64,000 nt of DNA from Georgenia daeguensis (GCF_039537705.1 NZ_BAABBA010000006.1:1-64000); one strand, 5' to 3'. Counted from the first letter of the stretch, positions 25,298 through 41,567 are shown. The notes: generated from the sequence alone by a model not told the origin. Numbers and translations are program-made.

Positions 25298-25864
25298 TCA
25301 GTTCTCCTTGAACGGGAATCCGAGGCGACGCAGCAGCGAACGCCCTTCTTCGTCGGTGGTGGCCGAGGTGACGACCGTGATGTCCATGCCGCGCACCCGG
25401 TCGATCTTGTCCTGGTCGATCTCGTGGAACATCGACTGCTCGGTCAGACCGAAGGTGTAGTTCCCGTGGCCGTCGAACTGCTTGGGCGACAGGCCGCGGA
25501 AGTCACGGATGCGGGGCAGCGCCACGGAGAGCAGACGGTCCAGGAACTCCCACATGCGGTCGCCGCGCAGCGTCACGTGCGCGCCGATCGGCTGGCCCTC
25601 GCGCAGCTTGAACTGCGCGATGGACTTGCGGGCCTTGGTGACCTGCGGCTTCTGGCCGGTGATGAGGCTGAGGTCGCGGATGGCGCCCTCGATCAGCTTC
25701 GAGTCACGAGCGGCGTCGCCGACGCCCATGTTGACCACGATCTTGGTCAGGCCGGCGACCTCGTTGACGTTGGCGTGCTGGAACTCCTCACGCAGCCCGG
25801 CGACGATCTCGTCGCGGTAGCGCTGCTTGAGGCGCGGCGTCACGGTGGTGGTGGTCTCGCTCAT
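25298..25864 (-). CDS. rplE: 50S ribosomal protein L5
   Basis: L5 binds 5S rRNA and contacts P-site tRNA. The 188-residue protein has RLKQRYRDEIVAGLREEF, the motif LTKIVVNMGVGDAARD, and the C-terminal GMDITVVTSATTDEEGRSLL. ATG at 25862-25864. Confidence 0.97.
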   Translation of the reverse strand: MSETTTTVTPRLKQRYRDEIVAGLREEFQHANVNEVAGLTKIVVNMGVGDAARDSKLIEGAIRDLSLITGQKPQVTKARKSIAQFKLREGQPIGAHVTLRGDRMWEFLDRLLSVALPRIRDFRGLSPKQFDGHGNYTFGLTEQSMFHEIDQDKIDRVRGMDITVVTSATTDEEGRSLLRRLGFPFKEN

Positions 25865-25866
25865 GC

Positions 25867-26208
25867 TCAGATGTCCTTACCGGAGCGCTTGGCCACGCGG
25901 ACCCGCACGGTGCGGGTCCGGCCGTCGCGCTCGACCTGCTCGGTGCGGTGACCCACCCGGGTGCCCTTCTTGGTCTCCGGGTCGACCACCATCACGTTGC
26001 TGACGTGGATGGGGGCCTCGACCGTCTCGATGCCGCCCGTGCGGGCGCCACGGCTGGACTGGCCGACCTTGGTGTGCTTCGTGGCGCGCTGGACACCCTC
26101 GACGACGACGCGGTCGGAGTCCTTGAGCACCTCGAGCACGCGGCCCTGCTTGCCCTTGTCACGGCCGGCGATGACGACGACGAGGTCGCCCTTCTTGATC
26201 TTCGCCAT
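25867..26208 (-). CDS. rplX: 50S ribosomal protein L24
   Basis: L24 is an assembly initiator near the exit tunnel. The 113-residue KOW protein shows MAKIKKGDLVVVIAGRDKGK and GRVLEVLKDSDRVVVEGV. It lies between rplN and rplE with 2-base gaps on both sides, so all three are tightly coupled. Confidence 0.97.
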   Translation of the reverse strand: MAKIKKGDLVVVIAGRDKGKQGRVLEVLKDSDRVVVEGVQRATKHTKVGQSSRGARTGGIETVEAPIHVSNVMVVDPETKKGTRVGHRTEQVERDGRTRTVRVRVAKRSGKDI

Positions 26209-26210
26209 GG

Positions 26211-26579
26211 TCAGAGCACCTCCGGCGCCAGAGAAATGATGCGCATGAACTTCTTGTCGCGCAGCTCGCGGCCCACCGGGCCGAAGATGCGGGTCCCGCG
26301 CGGGTCGCCGTCGGCCTTGAGGATGACGGCTGCGTTCTCGTCGAACTTGATGTACGAGCCGTCCGGGCGGCGGCGCTCCTTGGTCGTGCGGACCACGACC
26401 GCCTTGACGACGTCGCCCTTCTTGACGTTGCCGCCGGGGATGGCGTCCTTGACGGTGGCGACGATCGTGTCGCCGATGCCGGCATAGCGCCGGCCCGAGC
26501 CGCCGAGCACGCGGATGCAGAGGATCTCCTTCGCACCGGTGTTGTCGGCGACCTTCAGCCGCGACTCCTGCTGGATCAT
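26211..26579 (-). CDS. rplN: 50S ribosomal protein L14
   Basis: L14 contacts 16S rRNA across an intersubunit bridge. The 122 residues start MIQQESRLKVADNTGAKE and include the family motif GGSGRRYAGIGD and FDENAAVILK. Normal length. ATG at 26577-26579; 78 bp separate it from rpsQ, the largest gap in this part of the cluster. Confidence 0.97.
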   Translation of the reverse strand: MIQQESRLKVADNTGAKEILCIRVLGGSGRRYAGIGDTIVATVKDAIPGGNVKKGDVVKAVVVRTTKERRRPDGSYIKFDENAAVILKADGDPRGTRIFGPVGRELRDKKFMRIISLAPEVL

Positions 26580-26657
26580 TCGATTAACTCCTGTCGTCGT
26601 GCCGGTTCTCGGCGGGGCCGAGCCTGGCCGAACGGATGGTGGGCTAGAGGGCCGGGA

Positions 26658-26951
26658 CTACTTGGCCTTCTCGAGGATCTCGACCACGCGGTGGCGCTTG
26701 GTGGCCGACAGCGGGCGGGTCTCCATGATGAGGACCAGGTCCCCGACGCCGACCTCGTTGGTCTCGTCGTGGGCCTTGACCCGCTCGGTGCGGCGGATGA
26801 CCTTGCCGTAGAGCGCGTGCTTGACGCGGTCCTCGACCTCGACCACCACGGTCTTGTCCATCTTGTCGCTGACCACGTAGCCGCGGCGCGTCTTGCGGAA
26901 GTTGCGGTCCGCGGCGGCCTCGGGGGCCGTGGACGTCGTGTTCTCGCTCAC
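26658..26951 (-). CDS. rpsQ: 30S ribosomal protein S17
   Basis: S17 is an early-binding 16S rRNA protein with an OB fold. Core motifs are RKTRRGYVVSDKMDKTVVV, HALYGKVIRRTERVKAHDE and GDLVLIMETRPLSATKRHRV. The GTG at 26949-26951 is preferred because ACGAGG lies five bases upstream (97 residues, starting SENTTSTAPEA). A GTG overlapping the rpmC stop at 26966 would add five residues. Confidence 0.94.
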   Translation of the reverse strand: MSENTTSTAPEAAADRNFRKTRRGYVVSDKMDKTVVVEVEDRVKHALYGKVIRRTERVKAHDETNEVGVGDLVLIMETRPLSATKRHRVVEILEKAK

Positions 26952-26962
26952 TGGGACCTCGT

Positions 26963-27202
26963 TCACTTCTCGGTGCTCGGCGCCGTGCGGATGCCGAGCT
27001 CGCGCTCGCGCACGATCGTGTAGATGCGGGCGATGTCACGACGCACGGCCTTGAGCCGGCCGTGGTCCTCAAGCTGCCCGGTCGCCGCGGAGAACCGCAG
27101 GTTGAACAGCTCGGCCTTGGCCTTCTCCAGCTCCTGCGCGAGACGGTCGTTGTCCATCCCGTCCAGGTCGGCCGGAGCCAGGCCCTTGCTTCCGATGGCC
27201 AT
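26963..27202 (-). CDS. rpmC: 50S ribosomal protein L29
   Basis: L29 lies at the tunnel exit beside L23. The 79-residue helical protein contains KAELFNLRFSAATGQLEDHG and RRDIARIYTIVRERE. Its ATG (27200-27202) overlaps the rplP stop by one base. Confidence 0.96.
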   Translation of the reverse strand: MAIGSKGLAPADLDGMDNDRLAQELEKAKAELFNLRFSAATGQLEDHGRLKAVRRDIARIYTIVRERELGIRTAPSTEK

Positions 27203-27621
27203 CAGCCTTCACCACCCTCACGACTCACGAAGCGAGTCTTCATCGGCAGCTTGTGCTGCGCGCGGCTCATGGCCTCGCGAGCGAGCTGCTCATCGACGCC
27301 GGCCAGCTCGAACATGATGCGGCCGGGCTTGACGTTGGCGATCCACCACTCGGGCGAACCCTTGCCGGAACCCATGCGGGTCTCGGCCGGCTTCTTGGTG
27401 AGCGGGCGGTCGGGGAAGATGTTGATCCACACCTTGCCGCCACGCTTGATGTGGCGGGTCATGGCGATACGGGCGGCCTCGATCTGCCGGTTGGTGACGT
27501 ACGCACCCTCCAGAGCCTGGATGCCGTAGTCGCCGAAGGAGATCGACGTGCCACCCTTGGCCACGCCGCGGCGCGTCGGGTGGTGCTGCTTGCGGTGCTT
27601 GGTCCGCCGGGGGATGAGCAC
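27202..27621 (-). CDS. rplP: 50S ribosomal protein L16
   Basis: L16 helps position A-site tRNA. The 139-residue protein begins MLIPRRTKHRKQHHPTRRG and has GGKVWINIFPDRPLTKKP and RMGSGKGSPEWWIANVKPGR. Normal length. The start is GTG at 27619-27621, three bases after rpsC. Confidence 0.97.
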   Translation of the reverse strand: MLIPRRTKHRKQHHPTRRGVAKGGTSISFGDYGIQALEGAYVTNRQIEAARIAMTRHIKRGGKVWINIFPDRPLTKKPAETRMGSGKGSPEWWIANVKPGRIMFELAGVDEQLAREAMSRAQHKLPMKTRFVSREGGEG

Positions 27622-27624
27622 GGC

Positions 27625-28458
27625 TCAGGCCTCCGTTCCGGTCGGTGCCGAAGCCTCGGCGGCCGGGGCGTCGCCCTGGCCCGCCGCGGCGGGAGCGGCC
27701 TGCGTGCGGGACTCGCCGCCGCGGCCGGCGCCGTCACGGCGCGGGGCGCCACGGCGCTCCCCACCACGACCACGCGGCGCGCGGGAGGCGGAGTCGGCCT
27801 GCTCGCGGGCGTACTCCTTCTCGGTCACGTCACCCTTGTAGATCCAGACCTTCACGCCGATGCGGCCGAAGGTGGTGCGGGCCTCGAAGAACCCGAAGTC
27901 GATGTTCGCGCGGAGGGTGTGCAGCGGCACGCGGCCCTCGCGGTAGAACTCCGAACGCGACATCTCGGCGCCACCGAGGCGGCCGGAGCACTGCACCCGG
28001 ATGCCCTTGGCGCCGGCGCGCTGGGCCGACTGCATGCCCTTGCGCATCGCGCGGCGGAAGGAGACACGGCTCGCGAGCTGCTCGGCGATGCCCTGCGCGA
28101 CCAGCTGGGCGTCGACCTCGGGGTTCTTGACCTCGAGGATGTTCAGCTGGACCTGCTTGCCCGTGAGCTTCTCGAGCTCCCCGCGCAGGCGGTCGGCCTC
28201 CGCACCACGACGCCCGATGACGATGCCCGGGCGGGCGGTGTGCAGGTCGACGCGCACGCGGTCACGGGTGCGCTCGATGTCGACCTTGGAGATGCCGGCG
28301 CGCTCGAGCCCGGCGGACATGAGGCGACGGATCGCCACGTCCTCGCGCACGTAGTCGCGGTAGCGCTGGCCGGCCTTGGTGCTGTCGGCGAACCAGCGCG
28401 AACGGTGATCGGTGGTGATGCCGAGCCGGAACCCGGTCGGGTTGACCTTCTGACCCAC
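27625..28458 (-). CDS. rpsC: 30S ribosomal protein S3 with C-terminal extension
   Basis: S3 forms part of the mRNA entry tunnel and helicase site. The core starts MGQKVNPTGFRLGITTDHRS with the KH domain (RPGIVIGRRGAEADRLRGEL). After residue 212 or so comes a 60-residue Arg/Gly then Ala/Pro-rich tail (RGRGGERRGAPRRDGAGRGG), giving 277 residues against 233 in E. coli. The GTG start overlaps the rplV stop by one base. Confidence 0.96.
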   Translation of the reverse strand: MGQKVNPTGFRLGITTDHRSRWFADSTKAGQRYRDYVREDVAIRRLMSAGLERAGISKVDIERTRDRVRVDLHTARPGIVIGRRGAEADRLRGELEKLTGKQVQLNILEVKNPEVDAQLVAQGIAEQLASRVSFRRAMRKGMQSAQRAGAKGIRVQCSGRLGGAEMSRSEFYREGRVPLHTLRANIDFGFFEARTTFGRIGVKVWIYKGDVTEKEYAREQADSASRAPRGRGGERRGAPRRDGAGRGGESRTQAAPAAAGQGDAPAAEASAPTGTEA

Positions 28459-28856
28459 TATCGGGTCCTCCCCTTCGTGCCGGCGGCCTGCTTGGCCGCG
28501 CCGTTGGTCTCAGCCTCACCGACGATGACGGTGATGTGGCTGGTGCGCTTGAGGATGCGGCTGGCCCGGCCCTGGGCGCGCGGCCGGAACCGCTTCAGGG
28601 TGGGACCCTCGTCGACGAACGCCTCGATGACGACGAGCTTGGACTCGTCGAACGCCTCGCTGGCCTGGTCGGCCTTCACGCGGGCGTTGGCGATCGCGCT
28701 CTCGACAACCTTGCGCACGGGCTCGGCCGCCGCCTGCGGGGCGAACCGCAGCACGGACACTGCCTCCTCAGCGCGCTTGCCGCGGACGACGTCCACGACA
28801 CGGCGCGCCTTCTGAGGCGTGACGCGCACAAATCGCGCCTGCGCCTTGGCTTCCAT
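28458..28856 (-). CDS. rplV: 50S ribosomal protein L22
   Basis: L22 lines the peptide exit tunnel. The 132-residue protein has ARFVRVTPQKARRVVDVVRG and RFRPRAQGRASRILKRTSHI, the hairpin that reaches the tunnel constriction. Length is normal apart from a short C-terminal extension. ATG at 28854-28856. Confidence 0.97.
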   Translation of the reverse strand: MEAKAQARFVRVTPQKARRVVDVVRGKRAEEAVSVLRFAPQAAAEPVRKVVESAIANARVKADQASEAFDESKLVVIEAFVDEGPTLKRFRPRAQGRASRILKRTSHITVIVGEAETNGAAKQAAGTKGRTR

Positions 28857-28903
28857 GTTCCTGCCTTACTTGTCGGTTCGGTGTGCTCGGGAAGGTCGTC
28901 GCC

Positions 28904-29185
28904 TCAGCGGCGGCGAGCCTTGCGGTCGTCCTTGTCGTGCCCGCGGTAGGTGCGGGTCGGGGCGAACTCCCCGAGCTTGTGGCCGACCATCGACTCGGTG
29001 ACGAAGACCGGGACGTGCTTCCGGCCGTCGTGCACCGCAAAGGTGTGGCCCAGGAAGTCGGGCGTGATGACCGACCGGCGGGACCAGGTCTTGATGACGT
29101 TCTTCGTCCCCTTCTCGTTCTGGACGTCCACCTTCTTCTGCAGGTGGTCGTCGACGAAGGGGCCCTTCTTCAGACTGCGAGGCAT
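28904..29185 (-). CDS. rpsS: 30S ribosomal protein S19
   Basis: S19 is in the head with S13. The 93-residue sequence is standard: MPRSLKKGPFVDDHLQKKV, then SRRSVITPDFLGHTFAVHDG and GHKLGEFAPTRTYRGHDK. ATG at 29183-29185, 15 bp after rplB. Confidence 0.97.
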   Translation of the reverse strand: MPRSLKKGPFVDDHLQKKVDVQNEKGTKNVIKTWSRRSVITPDFLGHTFAVHDGRKHVPVFVTESMVGHKLGEFAPTRTYRGHDKDDRKARRR

Positions 29186-29200
29186 GTCGTCGTCTCCCTA

Positions 29201-30037
<837 letters not shown>

Positions 30038-30065
30038 TTTCGATCCTTCCTTCGGCGCGCCGGCG

Positions 30066-30371
30066 TCAGCCGGCGACCTCGCCAAAGATGTCGATGGTTC
30101 CCTCGCGCAGCGTGACGATCGCGCGCTTGGTGTCCTTGCGCTTGCCGAGGCCGAACTTGGTCCGGCGGGACTTGCCCGCACGGTTCGCCGTGTTCACCGA
30201 GGCGACCTTCACGTCGAAGATCTTCTCGATGGCGTTCTTGATCTCGGTCTTGTTCGAGCGCGGGTCCACCTCGAAGGTGTACTTGCCCTCGTCGATCAGG
30301 CCGTAGCTCTTCTCGGAGACGATCGGCTTGATGATGATGTCGCGGGGGTTCTTGCTCGCCTCGAGGCTCAC
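30066..30371 (-). CDS. rplW: 50S ribosomal protein L23
   Basis: L23 docks trigger factor and SRP at the tunnel exit. The 101-residue protein has NPRDIIIKPIVSEKSYGLID, FEVDPRSNKTEIKNAIEKIF and the RRTKFGLGKRKDTKRAIVTL loop. Its GTG start (30369-30371) overlaps the rplD stop in GTGA. Confidence 0.96.
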   Translation of the reverse strand: MSLEASKNPRDIIIKPIVSEKSYGLIDEGKYTFEVDPRSNKTEIKNAIEKIFDVKVASVNTANRAGKSRRTKFGLGKRKDTKRAIVTLREGTIDIFGEVAG

Positions 30372-31030
30372 TTCGTCTCCTCCTCGCCCTTCGGGCCGCG
30401 CAGGAAGGCCTGCAGCGCACCGGAGGTGAACACGACGTCGTCGTTGACCAGGACGTCGTAGGTGTTGAGCTGGTCGGCCCAGAGCAGGTGGACGCTCGGG
30501 ACGTTGCGCAGGCTCAGGACGCTGAGCTCGTCGCCGCGCTCCACGACGACCAGCGCCGTCCGGTCGGCCACGACGTTCTTCAGCGCGGTCAGCGCGGCGG
30601 CCGTCTTCGGGGTCTCGCCGGAGACCAGCGAGGAGACGACGTGCACGCGGCCGGCGCGGGCCCGGTCGGACAGGGCGCCGCGGAGGGCGGCGGCCTTCAT
30701 CTTCTTGGGGGTGCGCTGGCTGTAGTCGCGCGGCTGCGGGCCGTGGACGGTGCCACCGCCGGCGAACTGCGGCGCGCGGGTCGAGCCCTGGCGCGCGCGG
30801 CCGGTGCCCTTCTGCTTGTAGGGCTTGCGGCCACCGCCGCGGACGTCGCCGCGGGTCTTGGTGGCGTGGGTGCCCTGGCGGGCGGCCGCCAGCTGGGCGA
30901 CGACGACCTGGTGGATCAGCGGCACGTTCGTCTGGACGTCGAAGACCTCCGCGGGCAGGTCGGCCGAGCCGGCCTTCTCGCCCGTGGCGTCCAGGACGTC
31001 GACGGTCTGCGTGGTTGCCATGCGGCTCAC
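30368..31030 (-). CDS. rplD: 50S ribosomal protein L4
   Basis: L4 reaches into the exit tunnel; in some bacteria it also represses the S10 operon. About 217-220 residues, with the tunnel loop HATKTRGDVRGGGRKPYKQK and GTGRARQGSTRAPQFAGGG. Two starts are possible: GTG at 31028-31030, which overlaps the rplC stop, or ATG at 31019-31021, giving MATTQTVDVLDATGEKAG. The second is the usual actinobacterial N-terminus; the GAAGGGGG just upstream could serve either. Confidence 0.95.
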   Translation of the reverse strand: MSRMATTQTVDVLDATGEKAGSADLPAEVFDVQTNVPLIHQVVVAQLAAARQGTHATKTRGDVRGGGRKPYKQKGTGRARQGSTRAPQFAGGGTVHGPQPRDYSQRTPKKMKAAALRGALSDRARAGRVHVVSSLVSGETPKTAAALTALKNVVADRTALVVVERGDELSVLSLRNVPSVHLLWADQLNTYDVLVNDDVVFTSGALQAFLRGPKGEEETK

Positions 31031-31695
31031 GCCCCCTTCGCGGCGGTACGGATCACGACGACGCCACCCTTGTTGCCGGGGATGGCGCCGGCGACGAGCA
31101 CGAGGCCCCGCTCAGCGTCGATGGCGTGGATCGTGAGGTTCTGGGTGGTCTGGCGCTCGTTGCCCATCCGGCCGGCCATGCGCAGGCCCTTGAACACGCG
31201 CGACGGCGTCGAGGCGCCACCGATCGAGCCGGGCTTGCGGTGGTTGCGGTGCGAGCCGTGCGAGGCAGAGACGCCGGCGAAGCCGTGGCGCTTCATGACA
31301 CCGGCCGTGCCCTTGCCCTTGGTGGTGCCGACGACGTCGACGCGCTGGCCGGCCTCGAAGGTGTCCACCGAGAGCTCCTGGCCGAGGCTGTACTCGGCGG
31401 CGTCGGAGGTGCGGATCTCGGCCACGTGGCGGCGCGGGGTGACCCCGGCCTTCTCGAAGTGGCCCTTGAGCGGCTGGGTGACCTTGCGCGGGTCGATCTG
31501 GCCGAAGGCGAGCTGGACGGCGTTGTAGCCGTCGGTCTCCGCGGAACGCACCTGCGTCACCACGTTCGTGCCCACCTGGACGACCGTGACGGGAACAAGG
31601 CGCCCGGCCTCGTCCCAGACCTGGGTCATGCCGAGCTTCGTGCCGAGCAGCGCCTTGACGGCGCGGCCGGCAGCCTGCTGGGAAGTCGTAGTCAT
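31027..31695 (-). CDS. rplC: 50S ribosomal protein L3
   Basis: L3 is a primary 23S-binding protein close to the peptidyl transferase centre. The 222-residue protein has KALLGTKLGMTQVWDEAG and the conserved loop ASHGSHRNHRKPGSIGGAST. The ATG at 31693-31695 has AGGACTCCTGC upstream; the longer open frame to 32154 overlaps rpsJ in another frame and is rejected. Confidence 0.97.
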   Translation of the reverse strand: MTTTSQQAAGRAVKALLGTKLGMTQVWDEAGRLVPVTVVQVGTNVVTQVRSAETDGYNAVQLAFGQIDPRKVTQPLKGHFEKAGVTPRRHVAEIRTSDAAEYSLGQELSVDTFEAGQRVDVVGTTKGKGTAGVMKRHGFAGVSASHGSHRNHRKPGSIGGASTPSRVFKGLRMAGRMGNERQTTQNLTIHAIDAERGLVLVAGAIPGNKGGVVVIRTAAKGA

Positions 31696-31706
31696 TGCAG
31701 GAGTCC

Positions 31707-32015
31707 TCAGAGCTTGATCTCGATGTTGACGTCCGCCGGCAGGTCGAGACGCATGAGCGAGTCGACAGCCTTCGGCGTCGGGTCGACGATGTCGATGAGG
31801 CGCTTGTGGGTGCGCATCTCGAAGTGCTCGCGGCTGTCCTTGTACTTGTGGGGCGAACGGATGACGACGAAGACGTTCTTCTCCGTCGGCAGCGGCACCG
31901 GGCCCACGACCGTCGCACCAGCGCGAGTCACCGTGTCGACGATCTTGCGCGCCGAGCTGTCGATGACCTCGTGGTCGTAGGACTTGAGCCGGATGCGGAT
32001 CTTCTGTCCCGCCAT
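31707..32015 (-). CDS. rpsJ: 30S ribosomal protein S10 (NusE)
   Basis: S10 is in the small-subunit head and also acts as NusE, linking NusG to the ribosome and to antitermination. The 102-residue protein is textbook: MAGQKIRIRLKSYDHEVIDS, GPVPLPTEKNVFVVIRSPHK, RTHKRLIDIVDPTPKAVDSL. ATG at 32013-32015. First gene of the S10 operon, with a leader of about 180 bases upstream. Confidence 0.97.
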   Translation of the reverse strand: MAGQKIRIRLKSYDHEVIDSSARKIVDTVTRAGATVVGPVPLPTEKNVFVVIRSPHKYKDSREHFEMRTHKRLIDIVDPTPKAVDSLMRLDLPADVNIEIKL

Positions 32016-32202
32016 GGCGTCGTCTAACCTCTCTCGTACCGCTACCTGTACCGACCCCCGCGCTCGGGCGTGTCGCGGAAGGCAACATGCTCCGACCCGG
32101 ATCCCCGTTCGGGGGTGGTCGTTGTGATGCTTGTTCGGACCTGGGTGTTGGCACCCGATCCAGCAGTCATGTCTCTGGGGCCTGACCCCAGGCAACCGGA
32201 CT

Positions 32203-32233
32203 AGTCTGCCAGAGCGACGGGCCAGTTGGCCAA
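32203..32233 (-). promoter_or_regulatory. Candidate S10 operon promoter
   Basis: On the minus strand, TTGGCC (32228-32233) and CAGACT (32203-32208) are 19 bases apart, predicting a start near 32196 and a 180-base leader to rpsJ. The long spacing makes this only a fair match. Confidence 0.35.
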
Positions 32234-32540
32234 TCAGGACCCCTTCCCCGCGGTGAGGACTGGATCACTACCCGGCAGGCACGCTCGCGCGTCCCGGCCC
32301 CGTTACGTTACCAGCACGCGGCGCCGGGCCGCGAGCCCCCGGCCCTGATCACCCTTGTGACGCTGCCCACCGGGGCGGGCGCAGCCCGCGGGATCGGCCG
32401 GCTCGACCGCGGCCGCAGCTGCCAGCACGTCCACGGCGCCGGCGGCGCCCGATCCGCTTCCTCGCGGATCCGTACGCGGGCCGCGCATGAGGACCGGGGA
32501 TGACTGGTGTCGCTGTGCGACAGCAACCTCCCCCGTTCCG

Positions 32541-32626
32541 CGGCGGAAGCGGCTGGGACTGCGGCGGAAGCGACTGGGACGGCCGGACTGCGGGACGGCG
32601 GGACGGCGGGACGGCGGGACGGCGGG
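32541..32626. repeat. Tandem repeats in the tuf-rpsJ gap
   Basis: Two kinds of repeat adjoin. A 20-21 bp unit, CGGCGGAAGCG(G/A)CTGGGAC, occurs at 32541 and 32562. Then ACGGCGGG is repeated four times perfectly (32595-32626). The gap 32016-32908 between rpsJ and tuf holds this block, the S10 promoter region and the tuf terminator, and has no credible gene. Confidence 0.75.
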
Positions 32627-32795
32627 AGGCAGCATCTCCAAGCCGCACCCTGAGGCTCGGCGCACCCGGACCCGCTCCGCCGCTCTCGCGCCCCAACTTC
32701 CCCCCGCACACGCACCCGACCTTGCCGGCGCACACGCCCCGGCCCTGCCCGCACACGCACGCACCCCGAACTGCTGCCGCCCCGCAACACCGACA

Positions 32796-32831
32796 AGGGC
32801 CCGGCAGCTGCTGATGCAGCTGCCGGGCCCT
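32796..32831 (-). terminator. Terminator hairpin after tuf
   Basis: A perfect 16-bp stem (32796-32811 with 32816-32831) closed by TGAT lies about 80 bases after the tuf stop and ends the str transcript ahead of the S10 region. The arms are long enough to act on either strand. Confidence 0.75.
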
Positions 32832-32908
32832 GTGGTCCTGCGCTCGCCGGCCGGGGCCGGCTGCCGGGGTCTCCCCCGGCGGGTGCCAGGCCTAGGCCTG
32901 GCGGGCGA

Positions 32909-34102
<1,194 letters not shown>

Positions 34103-34178
34103 TGGGGTCCTCCTGGGACTTGGGTAGTTGTCTCTCAGCTCTGGCAGGCGCTTGGCGGCCCCTGCCGGGGCGGATGGG

Positions 34179-34184
34179 ATCCTA
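34179..34184 (-). promoter_or_regulatory. Candidate tuf promoter -10 box
   Basis: Minus-strand TAGGAT in the fusA-tuf gap would start transcription near 34172, 70 bases before tuf. It is identical to the infA -10. No good -35 was seen. A separate tuf promoter is common because EF-Tu is needed in excess over EF-G. Confidence 0.4.
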
Positions 34185-34225
34185 CGGGTCGGTTATGGGG
34201 TTACTGCAGGGTCGACCTGTGGGAC

Positions 34226-36328
<2,103 letters not shown>

Positions 36329-36369
36329 GTGAGGCTCTCTTCGGTCGTGTCGTGTGTGAGGACGTGGGG

Positions 36370-36396
36370 GCCGCCGCCGGGATCACCGGCGGCGGC
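36370..36396 (-). terminator. Hairpin between rpsG and fusA
   Basis: An 11-bp perfect stem (36370-36380 with 36386-36396) with a GATCA loop starts seven bases after the rpsG stop. It may attenuate or process the str mRNA and sits only 40 bases before the fusA start. Confidence 0.5.
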
Positions 36397-36403
36397 GCCG
36401 TGA

Positions 36404-36874
36404 CTACCAGCGGTAGTGCGCGAAGGCCTTGTTGGACTCGGCCATCTTGTGCGTGTCCTCGCGACGCTTCACCGCGGCGCCGAGGCCGTTGGACGCGTCG
36501 AGGATCTCGTTCATGAGGCGCTCGGTCATGGTCTTCTCGCGGCGCGAGCGCGCGTAGTCGACGAGCCAGCGGAGCGCGAGCGTGGTCTGGCGCACCGGCC
36601 GGACCTCGACGGGCACCTGGTAGGTGGCGCCACCGACGCGGCGGGAGCGGACCTCGAGGGAGGGACGGACGTTCTCGAGCGCACGCTTGAGGACGACGGC
36701 GGGGTCGGACTGCGTCTTGTCGCGAACGCCCTCGAGGGCGCCGTAGACGATGCGCTCGGCCGTGGACTTCTTGCCGTCCTGCAGGACGCGGTTGACCAGC
36801 TGGGTCACGACCGGGGAGCCGTAGACCGGGTCGACGACGAGCGGACGCTTCGGGGCGGGGCCCTTACGAGGCAT
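36404..36874 (-). CDS. rpsG: 30S ribosomal protein S7
   Basis: S7 nucleates the small-subunit head and contacts E-site tRNA. The 156-residue protein begins MPRKGPAPKRPLVVDPVYGS, with the conserved RRVGGATYQVPVEVRPVRQ and the C-terminal HKMAESNKAFAHYRW. The ATG at 36872-36874 shares one base with the rpsL TAA. Confidence 0.97.
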   Translation of the reverse strand: MPRKGPAPKRPLVVDPVYGSPVVTQLVNRVLQDGKKSTAERIVYGALEGVRDKTQSDPAVVLKRALENVRPSLEVRSRRVGGATYQVPVEVRPVRQTTLALRWLVDYARSRREKTMTERLMNEILDASNGLGAAVKRREDTHKMAESNKAFAHYRW

Positions 36875-37248
36875 TACTTCTTCTCCTTCTTCGCGCCGTA
36901 ACGGCTGCGAGCCTGCTGGCGGCCACGAACACCCTGGGTGTCGAGCGCGCCGCGGACGATCTTGTAACGGACACCGGGCAGGTCCTTCACACGACCGCCG
37001 CGCACCAGCACGATGGAGTGCTCCTGGAGGTTGTGACCGACGCCGGGGATGTACGCGGTGACCTCGATGCCGGAGGACAGGCGCACGCGGGCGACCTTGC
37101 GAAGGGCCGAGTTCGGCTTCTTCGGGGTCGTGGTGTACACGCGGGTGCACACACCGCGACGCTGCGGGCTGCCCTTGAGGGCCGGCGTCTTGGAAGTCCC
37201 GACCTTGACGCTACGGCCCTTGCGGACCAGCTGCTGAATCGTGGGCAC
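36874..37248 (-). CDS. rpsL: 30S ribosomal protein S12
   Basis: S12 monitors decoding in the A site. The 124-residue protein starts at GTG 37246-37248 (MPTIQQLVRKGR), with K43/K44 in TTPKKPNSALRK and K88 in GRVKDLPG, the positions where streptomycin-resistance changes arise; here they are wild type. Longer frames to 37500 are not S12-like. First gene of the str operon. Confidence 0.97.
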   Translation of the reverse strand: MPTIQQLVRKGRSVKVGTSKTPALKGSPQRRGVCTRVYTTTPKKPNSALRKVARVRLSSGIEVTAYIPGVGHNLQEHSIVLVRGGRVKDLPGVRYKIVRGALDTQGVRGRQQARSRYGAKKEKK

Positions 37249-37531
37249 TACATCTCCGTCTCGAAGTACTTGCTGTGTCGATGTTTCTCTGCTCGCCCGA
37301 CCACGGGGTCGACCGGCACGGACCGCATCCGGCCCGACCTGGCTCGCTCCCCCTGCCCCCGCTGTCGGGCGTGTCGACCAGCTGCTGCGCGGCCTCGTCT
37401 GCCACCGTAAAGGGCGGATCGACGTGCTGCTACTGGGCGGTGACGCCTGCGGGCCCCGCTCCTGCCGGGCTGGTGACCCAGCGGCGTGAGAGGCACGCAC
37501 GAGAGCCCGAATGTCGCGGGCACCGCCGAAC

Positions 37532-37561
37532 AGCGTACTCTGCGGCGGTTTCGTGCGTCAA
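37532..37561 (-). promoter_or_regulatory. rpsL (str operon) promoter
   Basis: On the minus strand TTGACG (37556-37561) and TACGCT (37532-37537) are separated by 18 bases, one of the best sigma-70-type matches in the window. The predicted start near 37525 leaves a leader of about 277 bases before rpsL. The gap 37249-37676 also holds the rpoC terminator and no credible gene. Confidence 0.7.
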
Positions 37562-37622
37562 AGCTTGGGGCGAGCATGGGGCGTGGCGTGCGACACCTTG
37601 GCGGCGCACCACGTCCGTGACA

Positions 37623-37664
37623 CGCGGCGGGGCCGGGAGGTGAGAACCTCTCGGCCCCGCCGCG
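37623..37664 (-). terminator. Terminator hairpin after rpoC
   Basis: A 19-bp stem (37623-37641 with 37646-37664) with one G-U pair and a GAGA tetraloop starts 12 bases after the rpoC stop. It is the strongest hairpin in the window. Confidence 0.8.
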
Positions 37665-37676
37665 CCTATGCGTGGA

Positions 37677-41567
<3,891 letters not shown>

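Noticed and set aside
31696..32154. N-terminal extension of rplC to 32154
   Set aside because: The extra sequence overlaps rpsJ in a different frame and does not resemble L3; ATG 31695 has a suitable upstream site.
32541..32626. Repeats as a CRISPR array
   Set aside because: The units are 8 and 20 bp and directly adjoining, with no unique spacers and no cas genes in the window.
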